This document shows positions 22,760 through 34,652 of a stretch of DNA of 62,000 bases, piece after piece (the stretch's first letter is position 1; each line of letters starts with the position of its first letter). A program made the position numbers and the translations under genes. The notes beneath the pieces are model-generated. The model was not told the DNA's origin. It made no database searches and worked only from the letters and a program-made list of their open reading frames with translations. Location: assembly GCA_037447655.1 (NCBI GenBank), contig JBBHKE010001422.1, positions 1 to 62,000 of the forward strand, written 5' to 3'. Origin of the DNA: Zygnema cylindricum. Taxonomy: Eukaryota; Streptophyta; Zygnematophyceae; Zygnematales; Zygnemataceae.

Positions 22760-23176
22760 AAGGCGTCTCCAACGACGACTTCCTTCTAAAGACAGAGTGG
22801 AGGACAGATAAAAATACATGCGCGCAAATGAAGCAAAACGGCTCAAGGAAGCCATCGTTGGAGACGCCATAAATTCCGTCGCTCGCCGCTAGTTCGCTGT
22901 AACAAACTAGCTGCGAGCGGCATAATTTATGGCATCTCTGAAAAGTTCAACGAACTAGCGGCGATCGGCGGGATTTATGGCGTCTCTAAAAAGTTCAACG
23001 AACTAGCGACGAGCGGGGGAATTTTTTCCGTCTCTGAAAAGTTCAACGAACTAGCGGCGAGCGGGGGAATTTTTGGCGTCTCTAAAAGTTCAACGAACTA
23101 GCGGCGAGCGACGGAATTTATGGCGTCTCCAACGGCAGTTTCTTTGATAAAAATACGCGCGCGCAAATGAAGCAAC
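22760..23176. repeat. 48-bp minisatellite with inverted flanks
   Basis: GTTCAACGAACTAG recurs at 22945, 22993, 23041 and 23088 (47-48 bp apart), each unit ending in a GGCGTCTCT-type block. A reversed copy of the same unit (GGAGACGCCATAAATTCCG, 22859) lies to its left. CAAATGAAGCAA occurs at both outer edges. Confidence 0.85.
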
Positions 23177-23312
23177 ATCTTTTTTTTATTTTTATGTTTG
23201 TACAACTTTCCGTACAGTGTGAAACGTACGAATTTTACGAAACAAGCGAATACTACGTAGTTTTCGGAAAAAAGTCCAAATCCGTACAAATTGGACAACT
23301 ATGCCTAAAATC

Positions 23313-24265
23313 TAGCGTTGTGTATTGGTAAAAAATTTATCGCAATAACACCGATATTGATAGTTATCGGTGATCGAACGGTTAGAGGTCCTGATATATC
23401 GGTCTGAGACCAACAAATTCCATATAGGCGATAACTTCAAAAAATATAATATGCATACAATAATACTTTATAACATACTGTATTATATTATTGACTTTAT
23501 ATAGCGTGGTATGCCACGTATAAGAATTTGTTCCGTCTCTGTTGAACTTCGATTTACTACGGACAGCGCAGCACATAAACGTTGGCCGGTTAACTGAACA
23601 GCAATTTTAGGGCAACATACGGAATTGTACCGACAAACTGGTGAACATGGAATGGGGAAAGGACGGCGGACACAAAGTATAACGGACGCAAAATAACATT
23701 TTGCCCGCCGCCGGAATCGAATGGACGACTTGGAATGAGAAAACACGAGCGGACGGCCAACGTGAGCGCCGGCATCCCGGAATGGCTCTTTTGGCATCTT
23801 ATGCGAAAAAAGCCGACAGTTTGACATGTGGCAGGTCCCCAGTGGATCCCAAGGAAGAATGGGACAAAGCCATGGCGTCGGATGTGAAAGGTACATCGAT
23901 TTTACTGGATCCGTACCAAACCGTATAGATCTCATGGCGGCTACTGTACTTTCTGTGCTTGTACAACTGTACGATACAGTGATCTGATTGGAAGACACCT
24001 CAGGAGATAGGGGTTGTGAGTAGGGCGTGTCCGAGGAATAACACGTACAGTTGAGTGTATGTGCCGTACATTTATCTGTACGGTCCGTATATATATCGCC
24101 AATAGTTATCGATATCGGTGTTATCGTCGATAATAACCGATAAATATTTGTTATTTTTCGGCGATAACACCGATAACGATATATCGTACCAATATATTGA
24201 CTATCGGCTACCCGAAAACAGGCCCATGTTGGTTATCGGCAAATCCTTACCGATACACAACACTA
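23313..24265 (-). mobile_element. hAT-type MITE, 953 bp
   Basis: Perfect 8-bp target duplication CTAAAATC (23305-23312, 24266-24273). Ends TAGCGTTGTGTATTGGTAA and TTACCGATACACAACACTA. It is the reverse orientation of the copies at 33698 and 39226, and its subterminal zones are dense in CCGATA/TATCGG. It carries no transposase. Confidence 0.85.
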
Positions 24266-24309
24266 CTAAAATCAACCATCTCTCGAACGCAATAAGCTCA
24301 TACATGATA

Positions 24310-24870
24310 AATTTCAAGTGGGGAAGGGACAAAACGTTTCGTCTTTAGCGGATCTTTCTTTCTCTCTAACAGCCGCCACCGCGAGCTTTTAACGGTCACA
24401 ATTCCGCCAGCTGTATGACTTCATCGATTCAGCTTTGTCAGTTAGTGCCCATCCACGTAGATTCGGTAACGGTTTTTTTTTCACGTGGAGATCTTATACT
24501 CTCAGCTTCAGCTCTCTCGAAATCTTTTATTGAAAGCCGATTTCAGATTTATGCGGTCGCCAGGTGCCGCAGTGCTGAATGGTATGCCACGTGGGCTTTT
24601 CCCGAAAGATTCAATTTCTAATCTTTTGGAGGGCACTTGATTCGTTTGACGTGAAGTCCAGTGGATCTGAAGTCGTATTCCTAAAAAAAAAAAAAAATGG
24701 TTCATTGCTATCATCGATTTGTCCGCTCCCTCTGTATTTAATGACTAGTACTTGTTCCGTACGTTGACTAGGTTGTGCAAGGAGACTGCCTGCGCCGTCG
24801 ATCGCGGTCGTTCTGGCAATTATTGTACGGACTCGATATTGGTGACCTAAATACGCGGAGAAGCTCTCAG
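24310..24870. repeat. Dispersed repeat, also at 40312-40880
   Basis: Blocks shared with the second site in the same order include AACAGCCG, AATTCCGCCAGCT, CCACGTAGATTCGG, GCGGTCGCCAGGT and CGTCGAT. No coding frame is conserved. Confidence 0.65.
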
Positions 24871-25508
24871 CCGCTCGATTTAAGGCTTTTAACCATTTTC
24901 ACGTTCTAAAAACTTTCCATGTAGACAAATTTAGCTTGCTTCATCAAGTTACACGCCATTCCACAATTTCGAGAATGTATGACGTCATCAAGCGTGACAT
25001 GCGTCCTCCAGTCAAATTCAGAAATTCTATATTGACTACCGTACAGTTGCTGTCATGACGTCACCGAAACCTTTACTTCAAAATCTACAGTACAGTATTG
25101 TCTTTTGTTTTGTAGTGCAAAGGCATTAAACTTAAAAGTGAATTCACCGCTCAATGTGGATGCCATCTCACACGTGTCGGCGTGTTTATCGAGAAAAAAC
25201 ATTCTTGAGGTGTTTATGATGTTTTTAGGGATTTTTAGGGTTATGTAGGTCGTTTGGCATGCGCCCGATTCGAAATCGAAAAGTCTGTTTGGATTTTGGA
25301 ATTGTGTGAAGTACAGTAGGTTGGTTCAATCGTACGGAAAACACCTTCGAGCTGCTTAACAAATTGAGACTGGAACAACGCCGTACGGCCTAACACCCAC
25401 TTTTCAACTTTTGGAGTTATTTATTGCGGTAGGAAAGCATCTTTGCGTATATTATTATTTTATATTATATTTTATTTTATTTTTGGTAGGACAGCATTTT
25501 GGCGACTA

Positions 25509-26048
25509 CACCGCGCATCGTTAGTAGTGTCAACGACACTAATTTGGGTTCTTAAAATTTTGATTTTTTTCCTCAAATAGGATACATGATTTTAATTTTT
25601 CCTTGACGTTAATTAAGGTACCGTACAAAATAGCGTAAAGGACGAATTTCAATAATATCTAAATAGTGTGGTGTACGGTCGATGTCAGACCTTACATAAA
25701 TGTACCTTTTCAAGTGAAAATTTTACAAAAAATGAGTTAAATCATACGCGCACGCATAGGATCGTGCGCTAAAAAAACGGGATTTTTCTGACACGTAAAT
25801 TAGTCTTACATGTACGGATATTGAAATTTCACGGCGGCGTACGATTCTTAATATTTTGTACGGATAAATATTTTAATGTGTATAATCGTACAACAAATAT
25901 TCCATTTTTGCTGTTCCCAAATTAGCATAAACGCCGAAATTAGAACACACCTTTTTTTTTTTTTTTTTTTTTATTCTTAATTAGCGTCAATGACGGTATA
26001 TTTACTTCCACACTATTTAAACTTTGACACTAATAACGATGCGCCGTG
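25509..26048. mobile_element. TA-flanked MITE, copy 2
   Basis: 540 bp with ends CACCGCGCATCGTTAGTAGT and ACTAATAACGATGCGCCGTG between TA dinucleotides (25507-25508, 26049-26050). The interior is collinear with 7792-8318. Confidence 0.78.
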
Positions 26049-26268
26049 TACTTCACTTGAAAGGGATAGAAACTGGCGTCAAATAGCAACTGTTTTCACG
26101 CTCTGTCTTTCACGGCTATACGTCACATAACGATTCGCTGGGATAACGATCTGCTTTGCCGGCTTTTGTCGTCACTTGTAATACTACACCGCGAATCGTA
26201 ATTAGAGTAAATTACTCTAATTCGGTCGCTCGAAATTTCGACTCTATCACATCAAATAGAGTAAATGA

Positions 26269-27613
26269 TGTTGTTTTTGGAAGATTAAGTTTCGTATGTG
26301 CGTGCGCATGTTTGCGTGCGTATGTAATTATCTGATATACTGTGGAGGTTCGAAAGGATTTGCGGATTGGGGAATTAAATGTACGAGTAAAATTAGTGGA
26401 CTAATTCAGTGGCGCGGAATGCGTTGGGAAATGGACGGCGGATCGCGAAGCGATCCAATGTGAAATGTACGAAATATTTAAGGTTTACGCCGGCCGTACA
26501 GAACATAATGCGACAGGCGACATCTATGGAAAAAGGACGCCACTGGTACGTAGAATCAATTTTGGACGGACTTACTTTGAATCTGACCGGCGGAATTTAT
26601 GGAGAGGTACGCAGTTTCAGTACGGACAGGATTTGGATGGTACGGTTTATTTCGGCAAGTGGTTCGAGCTAGACGTGGAAGGCGGACGGCGTCCGCCGAT
26701 ATTTTCAAGGGATCGCATTGTTTGATGACGTGTTATCAAGTGGACCGTACTTTTGTGATGTCGGTTTACTGCGTGGTTTCGTCTACAAGTGACTAAGCAA
26801 GTTGTCACTTAGCGGCCGGATTTTACGGACGCGTCGGTGTAAATATTTGAAACAACATTGTCTTGTCTTATGTGTATTAATAATTTAGTATTGATTATGA
26901 CAGCTTTTATTTAGGTGAACATTTAGGGTTTCGACAGTTTAATTTGTGTGTATGCAGTGCCGTACTTGCAGACAAGTGTACTCTTATGATTGGTCGACTC
27001 TCAGGTGTACACTTACAGTTAGGATTATTTGTCGTAATATGTTCTCATGGTGTAGTACTACTTAGTGGAAGTTACGTTGGTTATCTTGACATGTAGCGAT
27101 TCGTTGACAGCTCACAAGTGTACATATAGGAATGAGCTTTGTTAGGAAAATCATCAATGCTGGTTAGTAAAGTGGGGACCAAAGATGTAGTATTTTAGGG
27201 TTGTCGATTAGGTCATGCACTTTGAGTGATGAATTGATTAGTTGATTATACATTTGTTATGTGTGATGAATTCATGTGATATTATTTACATGCTTGTTTG
27301 TTATGCATTGTTAATGCATTTGTCCTAAGGTTTGTTTATGTTGATTATTCCATCAAACCTTATTTGTTGTCATAGGGTTTATTTATGTTGATTATTCCAT
27401 GAAACCCTAGTTGTTGTTTAATGCATCTGTGTATGCATTTTGTTCCGTCTGTGTACGGATTGTTAATGCATCTGAGTATGCATTTTGTTGCGTCTGTGTA
27501 CGCATTGGGAGGGTGCACATTTTAATATGATTGTTCATTGGCCTAACTTTGCTTAGCTGTTTGCATGATAGTTTGGGTGGCTTCTGCGGTCTATTTTAGA
27601 CCAAAGAACAACA
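26269..27613 (+). repeat. 5' LTR
   Basis: 1,345 bp, TG..CA. It contains two conserved hairpins: GGATCGCGAAGCGATCC (26440-26456) and GGCGGACGGCGTCCGCC (26681-26697). Open frames within it are incidental. Confidence 0.9.
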
Positions 27614-27628
27614 GGTTATGGGCCCACC
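27614..27628 (+). other. Half-tRNA-iMet primer-binding site
   Basis: GGTTATGGGCCCACC abuts the LTR end. It matches the complement of the initiator tRNA-Met anticodon arm rather than its 3' end, the priming mode known for copia and Volvox Osser. Confidence 0.75.
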
Positions 27629-28614
27629 CCCCATCTATCATACTTTAGGTTGAGTCGAGATAGGTTTGTGTCACACGCATTGTAGCGGGTTAATTTTGTT
27701 CTTGCTGGAGTTTTGCATCATCGGCCATATCATAGTGTTGGTATGTTGCTGACCGCATCTCCCCAAGGGTTAACTATGTGACGGTGAACTTTTGAGAAAT
27801 GTTACCCTCATGTGAAAGAAAATTTTGTTTTTTTTTCGGCGGAGCGATTTGGAGTGTGGAGGATTTGTTTTTGGTGAAGAGATGTGGAAGGTGGAGATGC
27901 GACATTTGGGGGGAGAGATGCGAAAGGTGGAGTTGTGGCATTTGGTGAAAGATAAAGGATGTGGATTCTATTTTTATTTATTTTTAATGATTTTATTATT
28001 TGTGGGATCAAGTAAGAAATTGAGAAATTTAGAAAATTTGAAAAGTTTTTAAATTTGGAAATTGTTGTGTTAGTTTGAGGAATGTGGGATTTTTGGTGGA
28101 AGTTTTATTGCGATAGAATTGTTTTTGGGAAAATAGTTTTTTGATTTATGTATTTTTTTTTTTTTTTTGGGAAATTTTGAGATCAGATTATTAAATGGAA
28201 AAGAAAAGAAAAGAAAAATTTTGAAATCTAGATTTGATATAATCGAGGTAGAAATTTTGAGTTGGGTTATATTATTTGTGTGATCTTTTAGTTTTAATTT
28301 TAGCTTATTTGTGATAGAATTTTAGGAGAGCAGATTAAGATTTAGATATTGGAAGGAAGATAAATTTTGTTTGTTGTAATCGGAAAATGAAAAAAAAAAA
28401 AATTAGATATATATACATTATTATTTAATTTTTGGAAGGTATATGGAGGCAGCGGAAGCGTTGGTGGAACAAGTGGGAAAATGTTGCTGGAGGAATTTGG
28501 CGGATTCAGATGGAGGAGACAGCAGGAGGTGACAGTGGTGACAACTGATGACGTAGATCTATGGAGTGTGACAGATGATGACGTGGCATCATGGACTTAC
28601 CAAACTAAATCTTC
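27629..28614 (+). other. Non-coding interior of the 3.7-kb element
   Basis: AT-rich, with no retroviral motif in any frame. The short frame 28481-28621 (QEVTVVTTDDVDLWSVTDDD) is acidic but unrecognised and could be a decayed pol remnant. Confidence 0.6.
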
Positions 28615-28621
28615 GGGGGAG
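28615..28621 (+). other. Polypurine tract
   Basis: GGGGGAG directly before the 3' LTR TGTTG. Confidence 0.75.
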
Positions 28622-29968
28622 TGTTGTTTTTGGAAGATTAAGTTTCGTATGTGCGTGCGCATGTTTGCGTGCGTATGTAATTATCTGATATACTGTGGAG
28701 GTTCGAAAGGATTTGCGGATTGGGGAATTAAATGTACGAGTAAAATTAGTGGACTAATTCAGTGGCGCGGAATGCGTTGGGAAATGGACGGCGGATCGCG
28801 AAGCGATCCAATGTGAAATGTACGAAATATTTAAGGTTTACGCCGGCCGTACAGAACATAATGCGACAGGCGACATCTATGGAAAAAAGGACGCCACTGG
28901 TACGTAGAATCAATTTTGGACGGACTTACTTTGAATCTGACCGGCGGAATTTATGGAGAGGTACGCAGTTTCAGTACGGACAGGATTTGGATGGTACGGT
29001 TTATTTCGGCAAGTGGTTCGAGCTAGACGTGGAAGGCGGACGGCGTCCGCCGATATTTTCAAGGGATCGCATTGTTTGATGACGTGTTATCAAGTGGACC
29101 GTACTTTTGTGATGTCGGTTTACTGCGTGGTTTCGTCTACAAGTGACTAAGCAAGTTGTCACTTAGCGGCCGGATTTTACGGACGCGTCGGTGTAAATAT
29201 TTGAAACAACATTGTCTTGTCTTATGTGTATTAATAATTTAGTATTGATTATGACAGCTTTTATTTAGGTGAACATTTAGGGTTTCGACAGTTTAATTTG
29301 TGTGTATGCAGTGCCGTACTTGCAGACAAGTGTACTCTTATGATTGGTCGACTCTCAGGTGTACACTTACAGTTAGGATTATTTGTCGTAATATGTTCTC
29401 ATGGTGTAGTACTACTTAGTGGAAGTTACGTTGGTTATCTTGACATGTAGCGATTCGTTGACAGCTCACAAGTGTACATATAGGAATGAGCTTTGTTAGG
29501 AAAATCATCAATGCTGGTTAGTAAAGTGGGGACCAAAGATGTAGTAATTTAGGGTTGTCGATTAGGTCATGCACTTTGAGTGATGAATTGATTAGTTGAT
29601 TATACATTTGTTTATGTGTGATGAATTCATGTGTTATTATTTACATGCTTGTTTGTTATGCATTGTTAATGCATTTGTCCTAAGGTTTGTTTATGTTGAT
29701 TATTCCATCAAACCTTATTTGTTGTCATAGGGTTTATTTATGTTGATTATTCCATGAAACCCTAGTTGTTGTTTAATGCATCTGTGTATGCATTTTGTTC
29801 CGTCTGTGTACGGATTGTTAATGCATCTGAGTATGCATTTTGTTGCGTCTGTGTACGCATTGGGAGGGTGCACATTTTAATATGATTGTTCATTGGCCTA
29901 ACTTTGCTTAGCTGTTTGCATGATAGTTTGGGTGGCTTCTGCGGTCTATTTTAGACCAAAGAACAACA
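28622..29968 (+). repeat. 3' LTR
   Basis: 1,347 bp and nearly identical to the 5' LTR. The differences seen are two single-base indels and two substitutions. Confidence 0.9.
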
Positions 29969-30394
29969 AATGATTCTAATTTTTTCATTATGCTATTTAA
30001 GGTAAGGTTTAATTAGCATTTTTAATTCTAATATAGGTTCATTTTAAATAGTGTGGAGTACGGACGACGTCCGACCGTGCAAAATTGTACTTCTATAAGT
30101 AAAAAAGTACAAATAATGATTTAAAACAGGTCATTATCATGTAAATGCGTTTTAACAAACCGCGTAGTGCAAACGTCATAGTGACGATAAACTGTACGTT
30201 TTTTCAGATTCTGTACGAATACCTTATTTAAAGTAGAGGATATTAGCTTGCCAAATTAGAGTACACCGCATAAATTAGAGTAAATTCCTTTTTGAAACAG
30301 TTCTATCACATAAATTAAAGTAAATTACTCTAATTATTTTTTTCTCTTTTTTTACTCTAATTTTTTCATTACTCTAATTACGATGCGCGGTGTA

Positions 30395-31170
30395 GTGGCA
30401 CGATGCCTGATCGTCCGATTATCGTGTAGGAAAGGCCGGACAACATACTTGTCCCGTGCGCATAATACGCACGAAACGAACGCGCGAATACTACGCACGA
30501 TAAGCATTTAACGATGAAAAAAATGTTATAAAATACGTACCTGACTACCTACCCGTACTTTTTCGTACATTTGCGTACTGTCTTCGTACATTTCAGTACC
30601 CTATGGGTTGTTAAGGGGGGTTTGAGAAATTTTAGGGTACATTCTCGTGCAGTCTCATATATTTATGTTAAACAGCCAACTAATAATCGTACATTTACGT
30701 ACAGTGTCCGTATATTCTCATACTTTTGACGGTTATTATTTTGGGTGTTTTGGGGTACATTTTCGTACGTTTCCGTATATTTCAGTTATACGGACTTACA
30801 TCTTTTGTACATCTTCGTACAGCGTCCATATATTTCAGTACTTTTAGGGTTATTGAAGGGGGGAGTTTAGGGTGTTTAGGGTACTTCCCGTGCATTTCAG
30901 ACATTCCGGTAAATTACAGTACAACTGCCTTGCATTATCCGTACTACTAGGTTTTTTAGGGTGCACCTTTCGTACAATTTCGTACACTTCCGTATGTTTC
31001 TCGTACGTTGTAAGATTTTTTAAGGATATTTTATGGTAAAGGGGATGGTTTCCGTATGTTTTCGTACATCGTACAGCGAAAACTAACGAGCGGTACGAAG
31101 GTAACGAATACTACGTAAAAATCGTAAAAAAGTCGAAATCCGTACGAATAGGACAACTAGGCCGACAATT
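30395..31170. repeat. Degenerate GTAC-rich repeat region
   Basis: Diverged units of the type TTTAGGGTACATT-TTCGTACAGT-CCGTATATTTCAG recur about every 100 bp. The right edge, AATCCGTACGAATAGGACAAC, is shared with about 22530 and 23281, so this is probably a transposon family. Confidence 0.55.
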
Positions 31171-31389
31171 TAATATTTGACTGCGTTTTTGTGGTTTTGA
31201 CCCAACGATATCTTGACAGAATCTGACTGCGGGAATCGTACAGAAGAAGATTCTGTCTTTTTTGAAAGACCCGGCACCGACATCAACGACATCTTGAATC
31301 CGACATCAATATGGAGTTACAATATGGATTCCGTACAATATGGAGTTGGCGAGCAGCGACTTTGGAAGTATCGAAAATGTACTCTGTCG

Positions 31390-31640
31390 TACTATATTGG
31401 TACAATGTCACTTCGTCGGTCTCCTTAATTTTGCAAAAAAAATACGCATTATCTTTCCGTACATTGCCCCGTGCAAATGTCCACATTTTGTCAAATTTGG
31501 CGCTATTCAAAGTTCTGCCAGCAACCACCTTCTTGTGCACCTTCCAAACATTCCAAGAAACATAAATGACACGTGGCTTGCCCTTATTGCCTCTTTACCT
31601 CTACTCTTGAACTGGCCCCTTGAATAAGATTTCACATGTG
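31390..31640. repeat. Dispersed repeat, also at 41800-42030
   Basis: The two sites share CAAAGTTCT, CTTGTGCACYTTCCAAACATTCC and CACGTGGCT blocks in order. They are non-coding. Confidence 0.65.
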
Positions 31641-31930
31641 CGGTTATAATAAACTAAAGAAGGCTACAGTACTTTGAAAAATTGAATCCCGCCGATCCTT
31701 ATTCCACACGCGTGTCAATTTGTAATTTGCCTAACGCTTCTTGGCAGTCAGGTCTTTGCTGTTAATTGTCGCGAGAAATTTGCCTCATTTTGTCCTTTTA
31801 TGCCACGTCACGACAGAGAGGATCTCGTCTCAATTGCCATCTTTTGGCAGTGTAGTCTATGAACTGCGTCGCAGCCGCTAGATTCATATTGACTGCACAT
31901 CGAACGGTTAAAATCTTAAAAGACAATTAA

Positions 31931-32710
31931 GGGTGTGTCCCCATGTACTTGTAACTTAGCGAAATTACTTTGTATTTTAGCGCGGATCCGCCGGACCCGG
32001 TGTTCAAGTGTCCCTATGTCTGTAAGGACGAAATCGTAACTTACGCTTGTGACGATTGTATACGTCAACAGTACCTGTGACGGTTGTCAACGTCTACAAT
32101 CTGTGGTCGCACGTTGTTTTTTGTACCTGCGTGTGACGTCGCATGTCTTACCGTGACATTGTAGACGTAGCGCCTTCCAGCCTGTGCAATTTCACGGTCG
32201 AAGAAGATGCGCTTTGTCTTCGCGTCGCCTGTCCGCTCGACGTGAAATGGCATCGGAATTTGAAGACCCCTGCAAAAAAAGAAATCCGTACTAGACGAAA
32301 ACGGACAAATCCAAACAAATTGTGTACTTGTCTTTGTCGTATTAGAACGCAAACGGACAAAACATAGCGAACTATGTACTTTTCTTTGTCCTTGGAAATC
32401 GTAGGATTTTTGTCGAAATTTACGGCACGTGTGAAATTATGTTCCTATTTGTCAATCGAAAAAACCTAATTTTAAATCACATCGCGCATGTGTTTTAAAG
32501 ATAAGGTTGAAGATGACATTTTTTGTCGTCGAAGTGGGTCGAGAAGCACAAGACGACAAATTTTCGTACATCCTAAGTTCAGGGATGACGCAAATTGTAC
32601 TCTACAAATTTGCGATTCCTTCGTACGGTTGCAACTTAGGCAGTACGGCGCTAAGTTTTACAGCAAAACGACAGGAAAAAACCCTTACTTATGCACATGG
32701 GGACACACCC
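31931..32710. mobile_element. PIF/Harbinger-type non-autonomous element
   Basis: Inverted ends GGGTGTGTCCCCATGTACTT and the complement at CACATGGGGACACACCC, with TAA target duplication (31928-31930, 32711-32713). A GGG start and a TWA duplication are typical of PIF/Harbinger. It is 780 bp with no transposase or Myb-like frame. Confidence 0.8.
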
Positions 32711-32713
32711 TAA

Positions 32714-33248
32714 GACCAAGAGCTCTAAAGTCCCGACGAACCGTGGGAGTTTGCGATTTTCGTCTGTTATTTTTGCCTGATGAGCTGGCACCAAGGCTAT
32801 ACACGCAGAAAGGGCAAGAAAGTCAGAAGAGACAAAGCAATATCATCTCTGATCCAGCTATTGTCCTTTCGCTCAAAATCTCCACAGCTGTGATGCGCGC
32901 CGTGTTCCGACATTTGTGCCTTACAATCTGGAAATGCGATTAATTTTGTCTTACCATTGTATCGTATCGCGGCGTATCGTAGTATATTTGATACCATGGA
33001 ATGCAGTATATATTGTGAGATACATTACAGAAAAAACAACCATGACTTGATTATTTGTCAATACTCATTTAGTTGTAGGTTTTTCCAATTAAACATGGTC
33101 TTTGTCCCGTTTTTATTTTTTCTTAATACCATAAATGACGGATTCGGCGTTACAAAGTCTGGTGAAACCTGAACATCTGGGAATCGTCAATTCAACTTTT
33201 TACGAGAAAACGTACTTCTGTAATTGTACAGACTACGGAGTACAATGG
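32714..33248. other. No gene recognised
   Basis: AT-rich with no domain-bearing frame. Confidence 0.35.
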
Positions 33249-33250
33249 TA

Positions 33251-34650
33251 CACCGTGAACCTCCATTAGATTTAAGAAATAAAGTGTAAAAAAACAGTAG
33301 TGTTGTTAACTCTAGTTTAGGTTTAAGGCTAATCACCGAGAGAAAATTAACTCTAATTTATGCATAACTCTAATCTGGGTACATTTTTCCCATATTGTAG
33401 CCAGTATAGCCAGTGTTCACGTAGTCGACGATTGGACAAGTGAGAACACATTCACATGATTTTCCCCCGTCTTTATCACTGAAAGTCAAATCTGAGTGCA
33501 CTTTATGTGTCGACGCACTCACTTTCGCGTGTCAACGCCTTTATCTAACATCCTTTTTGTACGGCTGTACGAAATCACGAGCAATCTTTAGTACATACTG
33601 ATAAAATTTGTACATTAATTCAAAAACTGTCTAAATTAGAGTTATTGGCACAAATTAAACAATTCCTATGTTAAGTAAAAAAAATAGAGTTATTAATTAG
33701 TGTTGTGTATCGGTAAGGATTTGCCGATAACCAATATGGGCCTTTTTTCGGGTATCCGATAATCGATATATTGGAACGATATATCGATATCGGTCTTATC
33801 GCCGATAAGTAGCCGATAATATCGGGTATTTATCGGCGATAATGCCGATAATGATAGTTATCGGCGATAACAGTACGGACCGTACAGATAAATGTACGGC
33901 CTGTACACTCAGATGTACGTCTTATTCTCCGGACGTACGAAAAGTGTACGTCTTATTCTCCGGACGTACGGATCCAGTAAAAACGATGTACCTTTCACAT
34001 CCGACGCCATGGCTTTGTCCCTTTATTCCTTGAGATCCACTGGGGACCTGCCACGTGTCAACCTGTCAGCTTTTTTGGCATAAACTGCCAAAAGAGCCAT
34101 TCCGGATGCTGGCGCTCACGCTGGCCGTCCGCTCCTGTTTTCTCATTCCAAGTCGTCCGTTCGATTTCGGCGGCACGCAGAATGTTATTTTGCGTCCGTT
34201 GTACTTTTGTGTGCGCCGTCCTTTTACAGTTCCATGTTCACCAGTTTTTGGTAAAATTACGTACATCGCCGTAAAATTTTTGTTCAGTTAACCGGCCAAC
34301 GTTTATATGCTGCGCTGCCCGTAATAAATTGCAGCTAAACGGTAACGGCACATATTTTTATACGTGGCATGCCACGCTATATAAAATCAAAAAAATAATA
34401 CAGTATGTTATAAAGTGCTATTATATACATACTATATATTTTTTAAGTTATCGCCGATACGGAATTTGTTGGTCCCAGACCGATATATCGGAATCTCTGA
34501 CCGTTCGATAATCGATAACTATCGGTATCGGTGTTATCGCGATAAGTTTTTTACCGATACACAACACTATTATTAATACTATTTCAAGTTCGCCGGTCAA
34601 CATTTGGGGTGTCGAATGAGTGTTATTAACACTAACAGTGATTCACAGTG
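33251..34650. mobile_element. TA-flanked MITE split by a hAT MITE
   Basis: The left end, CACCGTGAACCTCCATTAGA, and right end, CACTAACAGTGATTCACAGTG, lie between TA dinucleotides (33249-33250, 34651-34652). The interior shares TGTTCAC and CGCCTTTATCT blocks with the element around 21427-21780. Confidence 0.65.
33698..34569 (+). mobile_element. hAT-type MITE, 872 bp
   Basis: Perfect 8-bp duplication TTATTAAT (33690-33697, 34570-34577). Ends TAGTGTTGTGTATCGGTAAG and TTACCGATACACAACACTA. It is very similar to 39226-40112 along its whole length, including a CCACGTGTC block shared with the copia LTRs. Confidence 0.88.
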
Positions 34651-34652
34651 TA

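Larger units (their letters stand above)
26269..29968 (+). mobile_element. Young non-autonomous LTR retrotransposon (3.7 kb)
   Basis: Two LTRs (26269-27613 and 28622-29968) begin TGTTGTTTTTGG and end AAAGAACAACA, with target duplication AATGA at 26264-26268 and 29969-29973. By eye the LTRs differ at only about four positions over 1.35 kb, so insertion is recent. The 1,008-bp interior starts with GGTTATGGGCCCACC, complementary to the initiator tRNA-Met anticodon stem-loop, and ends with the purine tract GGGGGAG. No gag, protease, integrase or RT is present, so it must use proteins from another element. The primer site and GGGGGAGTGTTG junction point to copia. It is like a LARD but with a shorter interior. 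Confidence 0.88.
26187..30392. mobile_element. TA-flanked MITE split by an LTR retrotransposon
   Basis: Left part 26187-26268 (CACCGCGAATCGTAATTAG...) and right part 29969-30392 (...TAATTACGATGCGCGGTG) together match the intact reverse copy at 38699-39199. TA flanks lie at 26185-26186 and 30393-30394. The intact copy shows the empty site of the retrotransposon. Confidence 0.82.

Noticed and set aside
25200-25245. Interstitial telomere repeats (TTTTTAGGG)
   Set aside because: Only two units, without a continued array.
26409-26725. Frames repeated in both LTRs (also 28762-29079)
   Set aside because: They lie inside LTRs, are altered by a single-base indel between the copies, and show no domain.
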